NCBI GenBank assembly: GCA_015680685.1
Contig: MNCI01027477.1
Location: forward strand, 241,161 to 305,160
Origin: Gnetum montanum
Taxonomy: Eukaryota; Streptophyta; Gnetopsida; Gnetales; Gnetaceae
DNA length: 64,000 nucleotides
Direction: 5' to 3'
Shown: piece by piece, positions 12,948-24,439 of the stretch
How positions within the stretch are numbered: the stretch's first letter is position 1
Layout: each line of letters starts with the position of its first letter
Program-made: the position numbers and the translations under genes
The notes under the pieces: model-generated
Told to the model about the DNA's origin: nothing
The model's input: the letters and a program-made list of their open reading frames with translations, nothing else
Database searches by the model: none

Positions 12948-12960
12948 GTGGGGGAGATGG
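12948..12960 (+). other. RT-B internal polypurine tract
   Basis: GTGGGGGAGATGG directly after the integrase stop. The word AGT-(C/T)(A/G)TGGGGG is also used at the true 3' PPT (14885-14894) and recurs at the same post-integrase position in RT-D and RT-F, weaker in RT-C. It may prime a second plus strand; that is inference. Confidence 0.55.
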
Positions 12961-14884
12961 CCACCTATGGTAACCATTTTAGGCCCTCAATTTTTTTTTA
13001 ATTTTTATTTTGCACATTTTTGTTTTACACATTTTTATTTTACACATGTTTCCAACTTTTCTTATTTTTGTTTTACACTATCTTTCATATTTTTACTATT
13101 TCCTTATTTGGTTGATTTACTTTTATTCATCATCCAATAAGTACTCATGATGGTGGATTGCATTGTATCATATTGATTACTAATGTTTGGTTTTTACCTT
13201 TGAATTATGATGTTGATATTAAGGTATGGTTCATTTGGTAAAATAGGTAATGAGTCCATGCCGTCTACTCATCCATACAACTTTATGGTCTTCTTTGGCT
13301 TGGAACTGTACAATCCCTTTTTTAAAAGTAAATTTGTTAATAAATTGGTGACTAGGTATTTTTCAAACCAAGGAAAGACCAAAAGGATGAAAAGATTGTG
13401 ACTTCCAGGGAATTCGATGCATTTGTACTAGACATTCTCTTAGGTGCTTAGATGCTTTTTCTTGGGTTTTTTGCCATTCTGACATTGTTCAAAAATCAGG
13501 AAGCCGAGTGAATAAAAATAATTCTTTGCATGGTGTGGTTCTCATGGAAAAGAGAAAACAATAAGTGAGAATTTAAAGCACACCCCTTATAGATAATAAA
13601 GAAATATGGGCTACAAGAATTGGTTATGCAACTAGAAAGACATGTTACCCATGCCCGAAGGTTCCCTCTAACTAAGGCCCTTTCTCGCTTCTTGCTTCTC
13701 TATCTCACTCTCCTCAGAATGGTGGTGACTCTTTGTGTAAGCATTCTTGTTACTTCAAGTGAATGGATTGGCTAAGTGTATTGATGCAAGATCACTGAAT
13801 GTGGTTGGTTTGAGTTTGAATTTGGAATGAGTTCTGCTCATTCACATTAACCATGAAATACACAAGGGACTTTACACAACCGTATTCTTGGGATTCCATT
13901 CCATTTTTTCTTCTCCATATTTCTTTCCATTTTCCACCTTATTGTCAATTTTATCATTAGTCCATTTCTGGGTTGATGCATTTTTTTTCTTTAGTGAATT
14001 CTTATGGATAAGTTTTTAACTCTTGCTTTCAAATGACATTCCTAGAGCCTATGGACTCTTTGGTTTGTGGGTTTATTAGGGAATAAAATACATGAGCTTG
14101 CTTTGGGGAGGACCCACTGGCATTCCTTTTTTCGTGCAATTGTTAACTTCTTTTCATTAAACATTTCCTACAATTAATCATTTCTTGTTTCATCCCCATC
14201 CATGGCAACCATTTTATTAGCATTGTCGTTGTTATTTTTCCCATCTTTCTTGTTCCTCATATTTTTCCATCTTATAGCTATTGGAGGTTTACTCTTAGTC
14301 ATGGGGGTCCTAGCACAAATTTTTCAATTTTTTCCATTCTACTATTTTCATAACCCCTACATCTTGGGTAGTCACTAGTGATAAATCTCCGAACTAGTTT
14401 ATGCCATAACCACAACTTAGCCAATGCACATCATATCGAGGCAAGGTATCAATTGCATTGTGGTTTATCTATCCTTGCTCATTTTTGACTCTGTTGTATG
14501 TGCAGATGGCAATCATACAAACAATGGACTAGGCTTGGAGGTAGCACTTAGGATGGACTGGAACTGGAGCATTTATGAAAGAAGCAAGTCTAGTGGTATG
14601 GCTATGGATAAACAATGGAAGGCGCAACCTTGACATTGGTAGCAACACACTTCATCTTCTTTCTTTCTCTTTCTCTTAAAGCTACCAAATAAAGGCTTGG
14701 ATGTCATTTATGTACAAGTGTTCAGCACAATGGTCATGAACACTAATGTTCTAATATGCTTATTGATCGGTTCACTGGGCACGTTGAGTCTGTCATCCCA
14801 TTCCACTATTAGTTGTCAGTTAGTCAGTAATCCCATACCTTCCCAATATGTTGTAAATAACTTGAGGACGAGTTTTTATTTAGT
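12961..14884 (+). other. RT-B 3' non-coding region
   Basis: About 1.9 kb between integrase and the 3' PPT without a credible protein. It holds the stem-loop at 13532-13584, a block containing TTTGGGGAGGACCCA that is shared with the other gypsy copies (about 14100), and a PPT-like ATGGGGGT (14301-14308). It also holds a possible splice acceptor plus ATG (TGCAG at 14511-14515, ATG at 14516) that aligns with the start of the extra ORF of RT-F. An env-like or extra gene may once have been here; only a stub remains. Confidence 0.6.
13532..13584 (+). other. Conserved stem-loop in RT-B 3' non-coding region
   Basis: Outer stem GGTGTG/CACACC, inner stem TTCTCA/TGAGAA, AT-rich loop. The same structure with compensated stem bases occurs in RT-C (twice), RT-D and RT-F (twice). 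Confidence 0.6.
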
Positions 14885-14894
14885 CATGGGGGTA
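14885..14894 (+). other. RT-B 3' polypurine tract
   Basis: CATGGGGGTA immediately before the 3' LTR TGATGA; the expected site of plus-strand priming. Confidence 0.8.
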
Positions 14895-15735
14895 TGATGA
14901 AATGTGATATCGAGGTTGCACTTTTGCATTTGTGATATCGGGTATGTGATATCAGAGCCTACCATGCGATGTTGGATACCCAATATCGGGACCTGCCTCC
15001 TTGCTTGTAAATAAGAGGCAGGCACACTTGGTTTTGTAGTTAGATAGTTAGTCCCTTATCCAAACTCTTTCCCTTTCTTCCCTCTAGAGTTAGAATTATT
15101 TCTATGTGCCTACAATAGGAGTCATCAAGTGAATGGATCTTTATTCGAGCATTGTGTACTCGAGCACACTTTGTGTACAACAATAAAGACAAATTTTATG
15201 ATAAACCTTGCAACATCCAGAATAGATTAATTAGTGTTAATTGATATTACTAAATTCTTTCTTAGTTAATTAATGATTCTCTCTCACCCGACAACTCTCC
15301 TAAGTAAGTACATCCAGTACGATCGCTTTGAGCATGCATGTAACACTTAGTAACCCAGTAACGATTAGCGTTTGGTAATCCCAGTAGTGTTGCATTGGTT
15401 CAAGATATGTACCGCAAGTGAGAACATATACTGGTGTTAGGATTAGTTAAAGCCTAGTTAATCAGTAGTTAAGTTAAATTAGTCATCTAGTTATCTCTCT
15501 CTCCTCCCTTATTAGCAGTAGGACATAAAAACATAAAATCCATAAAAATCATATGCCTCAAACTTACTTAACCATACAATCATGACATAAAAATAAGTTT
15601 GGGAAGACAACGATCAATCAAACCATCCTTGTTCCACAAGGGCACATAAGCACTTAGCCCTTGGAATTTGACTAGATCGTGCATGAAACAATTTTATTCA
15701 TATGGTTGAGTTTAGGGGTACCTCACCACTCATCA
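14895..15735 (+). repeat. RT-B 3' LTR
   Basis: 841 bp, TGATGAAA to CTCATCA, aligned end to end with 5717-6557. The TATA box is decayed to TGTAAATA (about 15006). It has the same GATATC-rich first 100 bp. Confidence 0.92.
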
Positions 15736-15740
15736 CTTAC

Positions 15741-16765
15741 TTTGCAATTGAAGTTATGATTCATAGTTAAATGATGTGATGTAAAAGCATAACATTTAAG
15801 TCATTTAGGTTAGATATTAATCTTCTTTATTTTTTCTTATTAGGCTATGAAATGCTTCAATTCTATAGTATGCCCTAGATATAGGGTTATTTATATATAA
15901 GCATTCAGTGTTAATCATTCATATGTGGACTCTAGATTGGGATACTAAATATGAAGAACATTCTAGAGTTTCATATTTTTTCGAGTTATTTAAGATTCCA
16001 ATAATTTTTCAATGAGCTAAGGAATTTTTTAGTCTTCTTAGTCCCATTAAGCATATGGAATCTATTTCTACATCATTTGGTTCTCATAGATGTTTTTTTT
16101 ATTGAAATCAATCTTCTTAATTGTAAAAATAAATTGGTATTGCAAATAATGAGCAAGACTTATATTTAACAAATTACATATTATAATCTTCTTGATTCTT
16201 GCAATTTTTTTCATTTAAAGGCATATTTATTTAATATTTACTATTTTCTACTCAAGAAAAAGTAAATAAAAAGAAGAAAATGTGTTGAAGCTAAGGATAC
16301 AAAAAGTCAATCTAAAGCTAGATAGATGAATAAGCATGATAATGTCAATTATAAGAATGATCAAATGTCAATGAAGAAACTAGGATAAACAATAGGTTCT
16401 ATAAATAGGTTTTTTTACTACATGAAATATTGATAAGTCTAGATAGATAATACATAAGGAAAACTTTTCAAATCAAGAGTCTTACCACAAGGCAAACATC
16501 TCATTATTATAAAATTAGAAAGTTATTTCTTTCCATATTATTTTTGGGGCTTTATACTTCATTGATGAGTTTGTTTTTAGATTTTGCAAATACTAGGTTA
16601 TTTTCTAGATGTGATGCACAGTAGTCAAGACATGTTTAAAAAGGAATTGAAGATAATTTCAAGAAGCTACAAATAAATAAATATATAGGTGAATGACAAA
16701 AAAAGAACTCATGTAGCCAACCCCATTTTGTTGGGAAAATGTTAGGATGATGATGATGATCCTTA
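15741..16765 (+). mobile_element. Unassigned stretch ending in an RTE-like LINE tail
   Basis: The last ~150 bases on the plus strand end with THVANPILLGKC and a stop, then GTTGGGAAAATGTTAGGATGATGATGATGAT (quoted in words: GTTGGGAAAATGTTAG plus a GAT run, about 16727-16765). This resembles the C-terminus and trinucleotide-repeat tail of plant RTE-type LINEs. From 15741 to about 16600 I see AT-rich sequence and no secure coding match. Confidence 0.4.
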
Positions 16766-16930
16766 TCAATGCAACATCTTATTGGCCTTTTTCCCCTTCA
16801 ATTGTTACTCCTATTCCATCATTGTTTGTATTGTTATTGAAATTGCATATAATGTATTCTATTTTACTTCTACTAATTTTTAAGTCTTTTGGTTCTAAAG
16901 CATCTTGTCACTTTTTATTTGAGAAGCAAT

Positions 16931-18119
16931 ATTTTTTTGGATGAAATAAAATGAAGCTTTATTGTATATAAAGACCCATAGGATCTATTGGATAAATATT
17001 ACATTTTCATGAAAAATAAATACAAACTCTACAAATTGACCAAGAGTCAATGGAGACATTAAAAATAAATCATGCAGGTTTTTTACTATAACATTATAAT
17101 GTTGTCTTAAATGGTTAGTCATAGTACAAGAAAGAAACAAATGTAACATTATCAGGTTGTCTCAAATGGGCTCTTGATTTGCATGACCTAGAGATGCCCT
17201 CTTCTTAGTAGAGTTAAATGAATCTTTCACTTTCAATTTTAGGATGATCAAAATGTAAGAAAAGTTTATTTATAACATTGTGATACTTGATTAGAATAGT
17301 AGCTAAGAGAGTGAGCTTCTACATCTAGTTTATGAAATCTAATATGGTGTAAATAAAATTATCTCTTACCTTTCACATTAGACTACATCTAAGTTAAAGC
17401 CTTTTACTTGATCAGCTGGTGAACATGCTTAGGATTTTGCTACACATCCTTCCAAGAGATTTTCCCTTTTCTCAACCATTGTATCCTTTGAAAATACTAG
17501 CTATAGTCTTATGAATCCTTAAGAATTACTTTAGAGAATTTTTCTTACCTTGAGATATGCAAGTTATGATTGTATGTAATGAATTGGCATAATGTTTCTA
17601 CTTATAAAGGTAATAAATCACATTCACATAATAACATTGAGTCATGGATTTGCATCTTAACCCTTAACTCATCTAGAACAAAAGGTTTTTACACTTTTTC
17701 AATATCTTTCCAAAGTTCAGCATTGAGTCCAAGTCTCCAAATAACACATCCATACAATATAGTAGGATATATCATGGTTTAAAAAATTTGTTTTCTAACC
17801 TTTTAAGTTCAAATTATTAAATCCTTAAACTTTTTTTTAAAAGAACATAGAGCCTTAAATGCTTATACTATTTTTATTTTGATGCACTTTTCTCACATGG
17901 AATTATCCATATAAACGAGATAAAAGTATTTAAAAGAAATTACTATTTACACATTGGTACCTTCAAAATAGAAGTTATAATAGGTATTTCTTGTACCTTA
18001 CATAATTAATTTTATTTTATCTACATTCACTTGAAGACTATATGAATGATAATAATTTTCTAAAATTTGCAACATATCTTGCATATCTTTTGCAATAATA
18101 GAGATCAAGGTAACATCAT
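16931..18119 (-). mobile_element. LINE-1, 3' piece (RT palm to C-terminus and poly-A end)
   Basis: On the minus strand from 18119 downward: DDVTLISIIAKDMQDMLQI, LQVNVDKIKLIM, MIYPTILYGCVIW, LNAELWKDIEKV, then a basic WLRKGKISWKDV segment near 17450. This is the second half of a non-LTR retrotransposon RT (YADD box onward) and its thumb/C-terminal region. The T-run at 16932-16938 is the likely poly-A tail. The left LTR of RT-C at 18120 interrupts it. The other half of the RT lies at 26881-27200, so the two pieces form one LINE copy. Confidence 0.75.
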
Positions 18120-18983
18120 TGATGAGCAACAAGGTACCCCTATGTCCAACCATACGAATCATAGGAATTCATGTGTGATCCAGTCAAATTCTATAAACTT
18201 TAATTACCAAGTACACTAGAGCTAAATAGTACGTGTGTGTTGTTCATTCGTTGTCTTCCCAGTCCCACTTGAAGAACACAATTGTATGGTTAAGTGTGAT
18301 TGAGGCCATAAGATTTTTATTATTTTGTGTTTTATCAATTTACTCACCTAAAACAAGAATGAAAGTGATAATGTTTAAGTTGCTAAGAAAACTATGATCT
18401 AATCTAGCCTAACACAAGTAACCATTCCCACTTCCTGGAGACATCTTGAACTTTGTGTAAACACTATTGCATTATCAAACGTTAATCGTTTCTAAGCTAC
18501 CAAGTCTCACACATATGTTGAAAGTAGTCATGCTTGTGTATTTTAATAAGTTTCTTGACGAATTAAAATTAATTTCCAAATGAAAAAAATTAATGAAAAC
18601 TAAATGAAATCACTAAATGCATAAGAAAGAAAGTCTCAAGTGCTGCAAGGTAAGTCGAAGGGCTCATCTTTATTGCCAACATCATGGTGTGTTCAAGTAC
18701 AAAAATTCTTGAATAAAGATTTTATCACACTTAGATCTCCTATTGTAGGAACTTGACAAATATTATAACTCTCAAATGGATAAATTGTAAGACTTTCACT
18801 ACTTGACTACTAAAAACTACTCTCAATCGTGTGCTTGGGGGCTATATTTATAGATCCAAGAGTAACCTTGCGATATTGAATGTACAATATCACATCTTGG
18901 GTCATGATATGGCATAATTGATATCATGTACTCAATATTGTGGCCACTATGATATTAGAGCATATGAAAAACATGATTTATCA
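18120..18983 (-). repeat. RT-C 3' LTR (864 bp)
   Basis: TGATGAGC to GATTTATCA, followed by TACCCCTATGAC, the complement of the 3' PPT. TATA box (minus strand) at 18852-18845. The promoter end has GATATC/AATATTG words like RT-A. Confidence 0.9.
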
Positions 18984-20179
18984 TACCCCTATGACTAAAT
19001 AAAAACTTGTCCTCGAGTATAGAAGAAGAAGAGGAACAAGTCCTTTACAAAAAATATGAGGAGGTGTGGACTATGTAACTGACATGTAGAGTGACATAGA
19101 GAAAATAAACAAATACAAAAATGCCTAAGCATACAACATTATAATTATGTACAAAGTTGGGTATTCATGATAACAAGAAAGAACACCCTCAGATCCAATG
19201 GACATCCAACCCTTCTTGGAAGTAGAAAAATGAGGGAGAGGTAGAGAAGATCCAATGGTCTTGAACAATCTCTAGTGAGTGATATTGTTGCATCCTCCTT
19301 GGTGAAGACAATCCCATTTCTAGTCCATGCTCCCCACTATAATCACAATAAAGTCAAGGATTAGTATATAAAGTGTAACATATAATGGCTAAATACATTG
19401 TCTCGTCAATAATTTTATCTAACCTAATTGTGATTATGTTAGATTGATTGCTTGATAAGTAAGAGAAGTGATCTATAAAGTTCAGAAAATGCTTAACACA
19501 AGTAATACTGGAAAGAGGGTATAGAACTTCACAACAATAAAAAGAAGGAATTCACTAAAAAAAGCTGCGAAGATGTGTATAATTGGATGGCATTGATGGG
19601 TTAAATAAAAAGAATTCGATTGTAACAATGTCTAAGGATAAAGAACTTAACTTAACCAAACCAGAAGATATGCAAGTGGGTCCTCCCCAAAGCAGGCATA
19701 GGCCTTTTATGCCCTTGCATAACTTCAAACCAAGGAGTCTATGGGAACCATGGATGATTAATGGTTATGAAAAGTTAAGTACAAAATCTCAAAAGTAATT
19801 GACTAAGAAACCTAACACATCAAACTAGGACATTGAATCAAAACATGAAACTGGCAATGAGGTGAGGCATGAAAATAATAGATGGATGATAGAGAGATTG
19901 GAATGGAGTTCCTAATTATGGTCACATGAAGTCCCTTGTGGAGCTTTTGATTAAATGACTTGGTAGGATCCATCCTCAGTCTAGACTAGAACCAACCACT
20001 TTTACTAACTTCACATCAACATTCTAAGACTAGTGCATCCTTTGAGATACAAGAATGCTCTTACAAAACAACCACTATTCCAAATTGGAGAGAAAGTAGG
20101 AAGTGAGAAAGGGCCTTAGTTGGAGGAGATAAGACAAGTCCCATAATTAGTGTTTGTAGCCCTTTTATTTGGTCTAAGG

Positions 20180-20225
20180 GGTGTGCTTTGAATTCCCATG
20201 TTTTTCTTTGAATGGAAACCACACC
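20180..20225 (-). other. RT-C stem-loop copy 1
   Basis: GGTGTG/CACACC outer stem, TTCCCAT/ATGGAAA inner stem with one C-A mismatch attributable to G-to-A decay. Confidence 0.55.
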
Positions 20226-20266
20226 ATGTAAAGATCCATGTGTTTTTGCATTTATTTTGTCGAAGG

Positions 20267-20317
20267 GGTATGCTTTGAATCCTCATCATTATCTTTTTTT
20301 TGGATGAGGACCACACC
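20267..20317 (-). other. RT-C stem-loop copy 2
   Basis: Inner stem TCCTCAT/ATGAGGA, perfectly paired though different in sequence from copy 1. The outer stem is GGTATG/CACACC. It lies 41 bp from copy 1. Confidence 0.55.
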
Positions 20318-20967
20318 ATGTAAGAACTTATTTAACCTCTTGTTGTGGAATAACACAGAATGGTGAGAAGATGATGAGAGCACACCTACACATAGGAAAA
20401 TAGAAATGCATGAAGAATACCACATCTCTTTGAAGCCACATGCTATCCAAACCTTTGATTCCTTCTCAGTTTTGGAAACTACACAGGTCAACAATTTCTG
20501 AAAGTTGCATTAATGAAAAAGAGATTGCATGTTTCCAAAACAAGGAAAATCTTAGAGTATGTGAATGGGTGAATGATGTGGACTCACTACCTGCTACATG
20601 AAAAGAAACCATGTCCTAGTCATCATTAACAACATTCAAAATCAGAAACCAAAATTAACAATCAACTTACTAATGAAACATACCACCATCGAGTAGCACA
20701 TTACCATTGTACCTAACACCTTGTTAATAGAAAGAGTAGAGAGATACATCAAACATAAGAAAATATAAAAGAAAGTAAAAGAGTATGTAATAAATATCAA
20801 ATATATTAACGATGGTGTAAAAGAAAAACTTAAAAAAGATCAATAACTTAAAAAACAAAAAAATGTAAAACAAAGAATATAAAAACAAAAAGTTGTAAAA
20901 CCAAAAATGTGTAAAAGGAAAAAAAGTCAAAAGACTGAGAAGCCATGTAAGGTGTTAGTATGGGTGG

Positions 20968-20980
20968 CCATCTCATCCAT
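20968..20980 (-). other. RT-C internal polypurine tract (decayed)
   Basis: Minus strand ATGGATGAGATGG at the position of GTGGGGGAGATGG in RT-B; two changes weaken it. Confidence 0.4.
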
Positions 20981-20989
20981 GACTAAGTT

Positions 20990-22990
20990 GGAAGGGAAAG
21001 ATCTAAAAGATTGAGCATGGTTGTCCATCTCTTGAGGTATCTATTAAGCTCGTTGGGTTGGGCTCATAGAAAGGTTTCACTTGTTAGATGTTGACTAATT
21101 CTTTTTATCTAGGTTATTAGGTTTATAGATAATCATGACTCTAGATGGAAAATTCTCATCAATAATTTAAGGTCCTTCCCACAATGTTTGAAATTTGGTT
21201 TGTTGGGGTACATGAGCAAGATTCCACTAGTGGACCTTGTCGTCTGGTTGAAACTTGACTTTGTAAAGATTCCCATTGATTTCCATGAAATTCTTGAATT
21301 AGTGAAGAAACTATTGTTTCTTTTTAGTGTCTAGCCCTTACGGAAATTTTTTCTTGAGCTAAAAGTAAGGATGGTTTCATACCATTTTGGTTCATTGGGT
21401 AGTTGTGCATTAATAGCCCTTGAAAGGAGAGATTCATCACGGAATTGATCATATAATGGGCTCTCTTTATCATTTTCATATGATCTTATTTGTGATAAGT
21501 GATCAGTGACCACATTCTCCACACCTTTTTGATCTACCATTGTGAGATCAAACTCTTGTAAAATCATGAGCCACTGTATAACACAAAGGCTCACCGTTGG
21601 TTTATTCATTAGAAATTAGATGGTGCTATGATCTATGTAGAAAAACACTTTACAGCCAAGCACATAGTGCCTAAACTTCTCTAATGCAAACACCACTACC
21701 ATCAACTCCTTTTCTGTGGTGGTGTAGTTTAGTTGTGCACCTACAATACTTTGGCTTGTGCAGTGAATGTAATATGGACATTTTTGATCATCCATTTGCA
21801 TAAGTGTTACCTCCAAAGCATAATTTGATGCATTAGTCATCATATGAAATAGCTTGGAGCAATCAAGTGCTTATATGGGGGTTTCAACAAGCTTCTACTT
21901 CAGTTGCTGAAATGATATTTCACATGCAAGGATCTAGATGAACGATGCATCCTTCTTTGTTAATTCCACCAATGGCTTGATGATTTTTGGAAAAATTCTT
22001 AATGAAGCATTGGTAGTAGCCTATATGACTAAGGAATGACCACACTTCTTTAGCTATTTTGAGTTGACAGGTTATTCTTTAGATGATCCTTATTTTTTCA
22101 AGGTACATATTGATTCCTGCTTTTGAGATATGGTGCCCCAAGACTATGCCTTCCTAGACCATGAGATAGCTCTTTTGCCAATTGAGTTGAAGGTTTTTTT
22201 TGACACATCTCCTCAACAATTTCTCAAGATGGTCCAAGGCATGTTCGAACATAACTTCATAGGTAGAAAAGTCATCCATGAAGACTTCCACCTCACTACC
22301 TATTTGTTGTTGGAAAATGCTAAGGACTAATCATTGAAATGTGGCTGGGGCATTACATAGATTGAATGGTATCTAATAGTAAGCAAAAGTTTCCCAAGGA
22401 CTTGTGAAAGTCATCTTTGCCTGGTCCTCTAGTGTAATCTAGATTTGGTTATAGCAACTATAACCATTCAGAAAGCTATAATAGCTATTTCTAAAAATGG
22501 TATCCAATACTTGGTCAACAAAAGGCAATGGAAAATGATCTTTGAAAGTTTCCATGTTGAGTAGCTAGAAGTTGATGCACACCTATCATTTTCCTCATTT
22601 CTTGGGCATAATCACAAGTGGAGTGACCCAGTTACTATCTGCAACAGGGTAGATGAATCTTGCCTTAAGGAGTTGTTCAATCTCCTTTTTGATAATATGC
22701 TTTAATTTGGGATTTAAACATCACTATGGCTATCATTTCAGTTTAACAGTGGGATCAATGTATATCTAGTGCTAGGATATTCTTGGATCTATACTAGTGA
22801 GCTTGGAATATGACCAAGCAAAGGATGTTAACCATTTTTCTACAACCTTTATCAACATTTTATTTTTTTTGTAGCAAGCTTAGCATTAATGATGACCAAC
22901 CTTCCATTTTTCAGGAACACATACTCCATTCTAGCTAGTAGTATCTTCAATTCAAGGGGTTTTTATTTAAGATTGCCAGGAATCTCCAAC
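20990..22990 (-). pseudogene. RT-C RT, RNase H and integrase remnant
   Basis: The RT reads downward from about 22990 with an intact FMDD catalytic box (22282-22271). RNase H follows at 21843-21480 (MTNASNYALE, LNYTTTEKELMVVVFALEKF, YIDHSTI, KGVENVVTDHLS). The frame then reads NFMEINGNLYKV and jumps straight to KFQPDDKV and AHVPQQTKFQTLWEGP, the integrase C-terminus. In RT-B and RT-D about 0.9 kb (zinc finger and D-D-E core) separates these. The junction sits at AAAGT (complement of 21258-21262), a word present at both deletion edges in RT-B. Confidence 0.82.
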
Positions 22991-23099
22991 TCTCCATAAT
23001 TGACATCATCATTTACTCCTTTAGAGAGTTGGTGATGAACTTGCTTGAGTTCATCCATACTTGCAACATATTCATATGTTAGGCCCATAGTAGGTTCCA

Positions 23100-23720
23100 T
23101 GCACAATGTACTACTACGAGAATCAGTTGTCAGCCACTAGGTGCCTTCTTGTTTTGTGGTTGCTATGTACAAGCATCTTTCGATTTTATCTTCTGGTGCA
23201 CATTGCTTGGATGCAGAGATAGATGTTTGCTTCACTAACCATAACTTTTGCACACAATGGCATCCTAAATCATTATACATGATACATGGGACCTTTTTCT
23301 TCTTGAACTTTCCAAATTCATTTTCTTTAGATATCTCCAAGAAAAGATCTCTAATGCCCATTTTGGCATCAACAGTGCTTAACCATAAGCTTTCCATAAT
23401 AATTTGGAAGTCCCCCTTGTAGTTCTCCACCTAATTACTTGAAGGTTAGTGGGATATGACCATCTACAAATGGTGGTTACGATGTCCTTTACCAGTCCCA
23501 ATGGAACAGTGATGGACTGCTCCACTAGTTCCAGCTAGATGTTTCTTTTCTTCAAGGGAGGAAGGTTCCACATCATGCACATCTCATGCAAGATCAGATT
23601 AACATTGGAACTAGACTCAAGAAGAGATTTACCAGGCTCATTCCTAGCAATTTGCAAATATACTAGGGGACTCTCGGGATTAGCTAACTTCTTGGGTAGG
23701 TTACCAACTTGAATCTAATC
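23100..23720 (-). pseudogene. RT-C aspartic protease
   Basis: MENYKGDFQIIMESLWLSTV, DAKMGIRDLFLEISKENEFGK and the flanking SITVPLGLVKDIVTTIC-like segment match the protease of the other gypsy copies. The active-site region near 23600 reads LESSSNVNLI-like with changes. Frame interruptions are present. Confidence 0.72.
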
Positions 23721-24439
23721 AGATACAACATGGGTTAACATTATAGTATGGATTTGAGAGGGATTTTGGTTTGAAGGGGACTCGAATAAAGGAGAGATAC
23801 AGGAAGGTGGAGGAGTAGGATTACCAACCACTAATGTGTTTGAGGGCTTTGGTGGACTGTGAGGTCGGAAGAAGGATCTTTTCTTTGTTCATGGTTTCAA
23901 CCCACTTGGTAGGTTAATTGGTTGTAGATTAACCACCCTCGTAGCATTTCTTTGCTATGGTTGGGTAGGAAATTCACCCTACATGGATGGAGTAGGTGGT
24001 ATCTGTGCAAGAGATGGAGAAGTAGGTGCAAGAATAGGAGGAGCATGAGGATAGTTGGTTGCATCCCTTCTTAGATAGGGAAATTGGTATACTTCAGAGG
24101 GGTAGTGGTGAGGTTGGTAAGTGGAAACATGACCAAAGGAGTCCCATGGAGATGAAGGTTGTTGAACATAGTAACCATAGAGATCTAGTTGTTGGTAAGG
24201 GTACTACTATCTCGAAGGTGCTAATGCCCACAACTGTAGTTGTTGCCACTATTGGTACAATTCATAGGATTGCGATGGAGTTCCAATTGAATAGAATTGT
24301 TGTGGTTGTTGGAACTATTGAGCATTGCCTTATGGATAAGGAAATTTTTTAGGTGTTTGCCTTTGTGCAAGTCATGGATGTAAGGCATACAAACTAGATT
24401 CTTGTAAGTGTGACATAATTGGGCTGAACCTTAGGATGT

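Larger units (their letters stand above)
5717..15735 (+). mobile_element. RT-B: full-length Ty3/gypsy (Athila/Tat-type) retrotransposon
   Basis: A complete structure of 10,019 bp. It has two LTRs of identical length (841 bp), a PBS, gag, protease, RT, RNase H, integrase, an internal PPT, a 1.9-kb 3' non-coding region and a 3' PPT. The flanks are GTTAC (5712-5716) and CTTAC (15736-15740), a 5-bp target duplication with one mismatch. Its coding and 3' non-coding sequence is closest to RT-D, yet the promoter end of its LTR is different. The two LTRs differ visibly at many positions, so the insertion is old. Numerous stops show it cannot make protein. Confidence 0.93.
18996..20967 (-). other. RT-C 3' non-coding region
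   Basis: About 2 kb with no supportable protein. It carries the conserved block TCCTCCCCAAAGCAGG (about 19681), the conserved AAAGGGCCTTAGTT word (about 20107) and two copies of the stem-loop (20180-20225 and 20267-20317). GATTATAG near 19340 (minus strand) aligns with the acceptor-like site in front of the RT-F extra ORF, but no ATG follows directly. Confidence 0.55.

Noticed and set aside
13532-13584. Stem-loop as an independent MITE insertion
   Set aside because: It occupies the same place relative to the PPTs in all copies and has no target duplication that I can see, so an inherited element part is the simpler reading; duplication in RT-C and RT-F leaves some doubt.
5717-15735. Chromovirus classification of the gypsy elements
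   Set aside because: No chromodomain after the integrase C-terminus, and pol wording plus PBS type fit Athila/Tat better.
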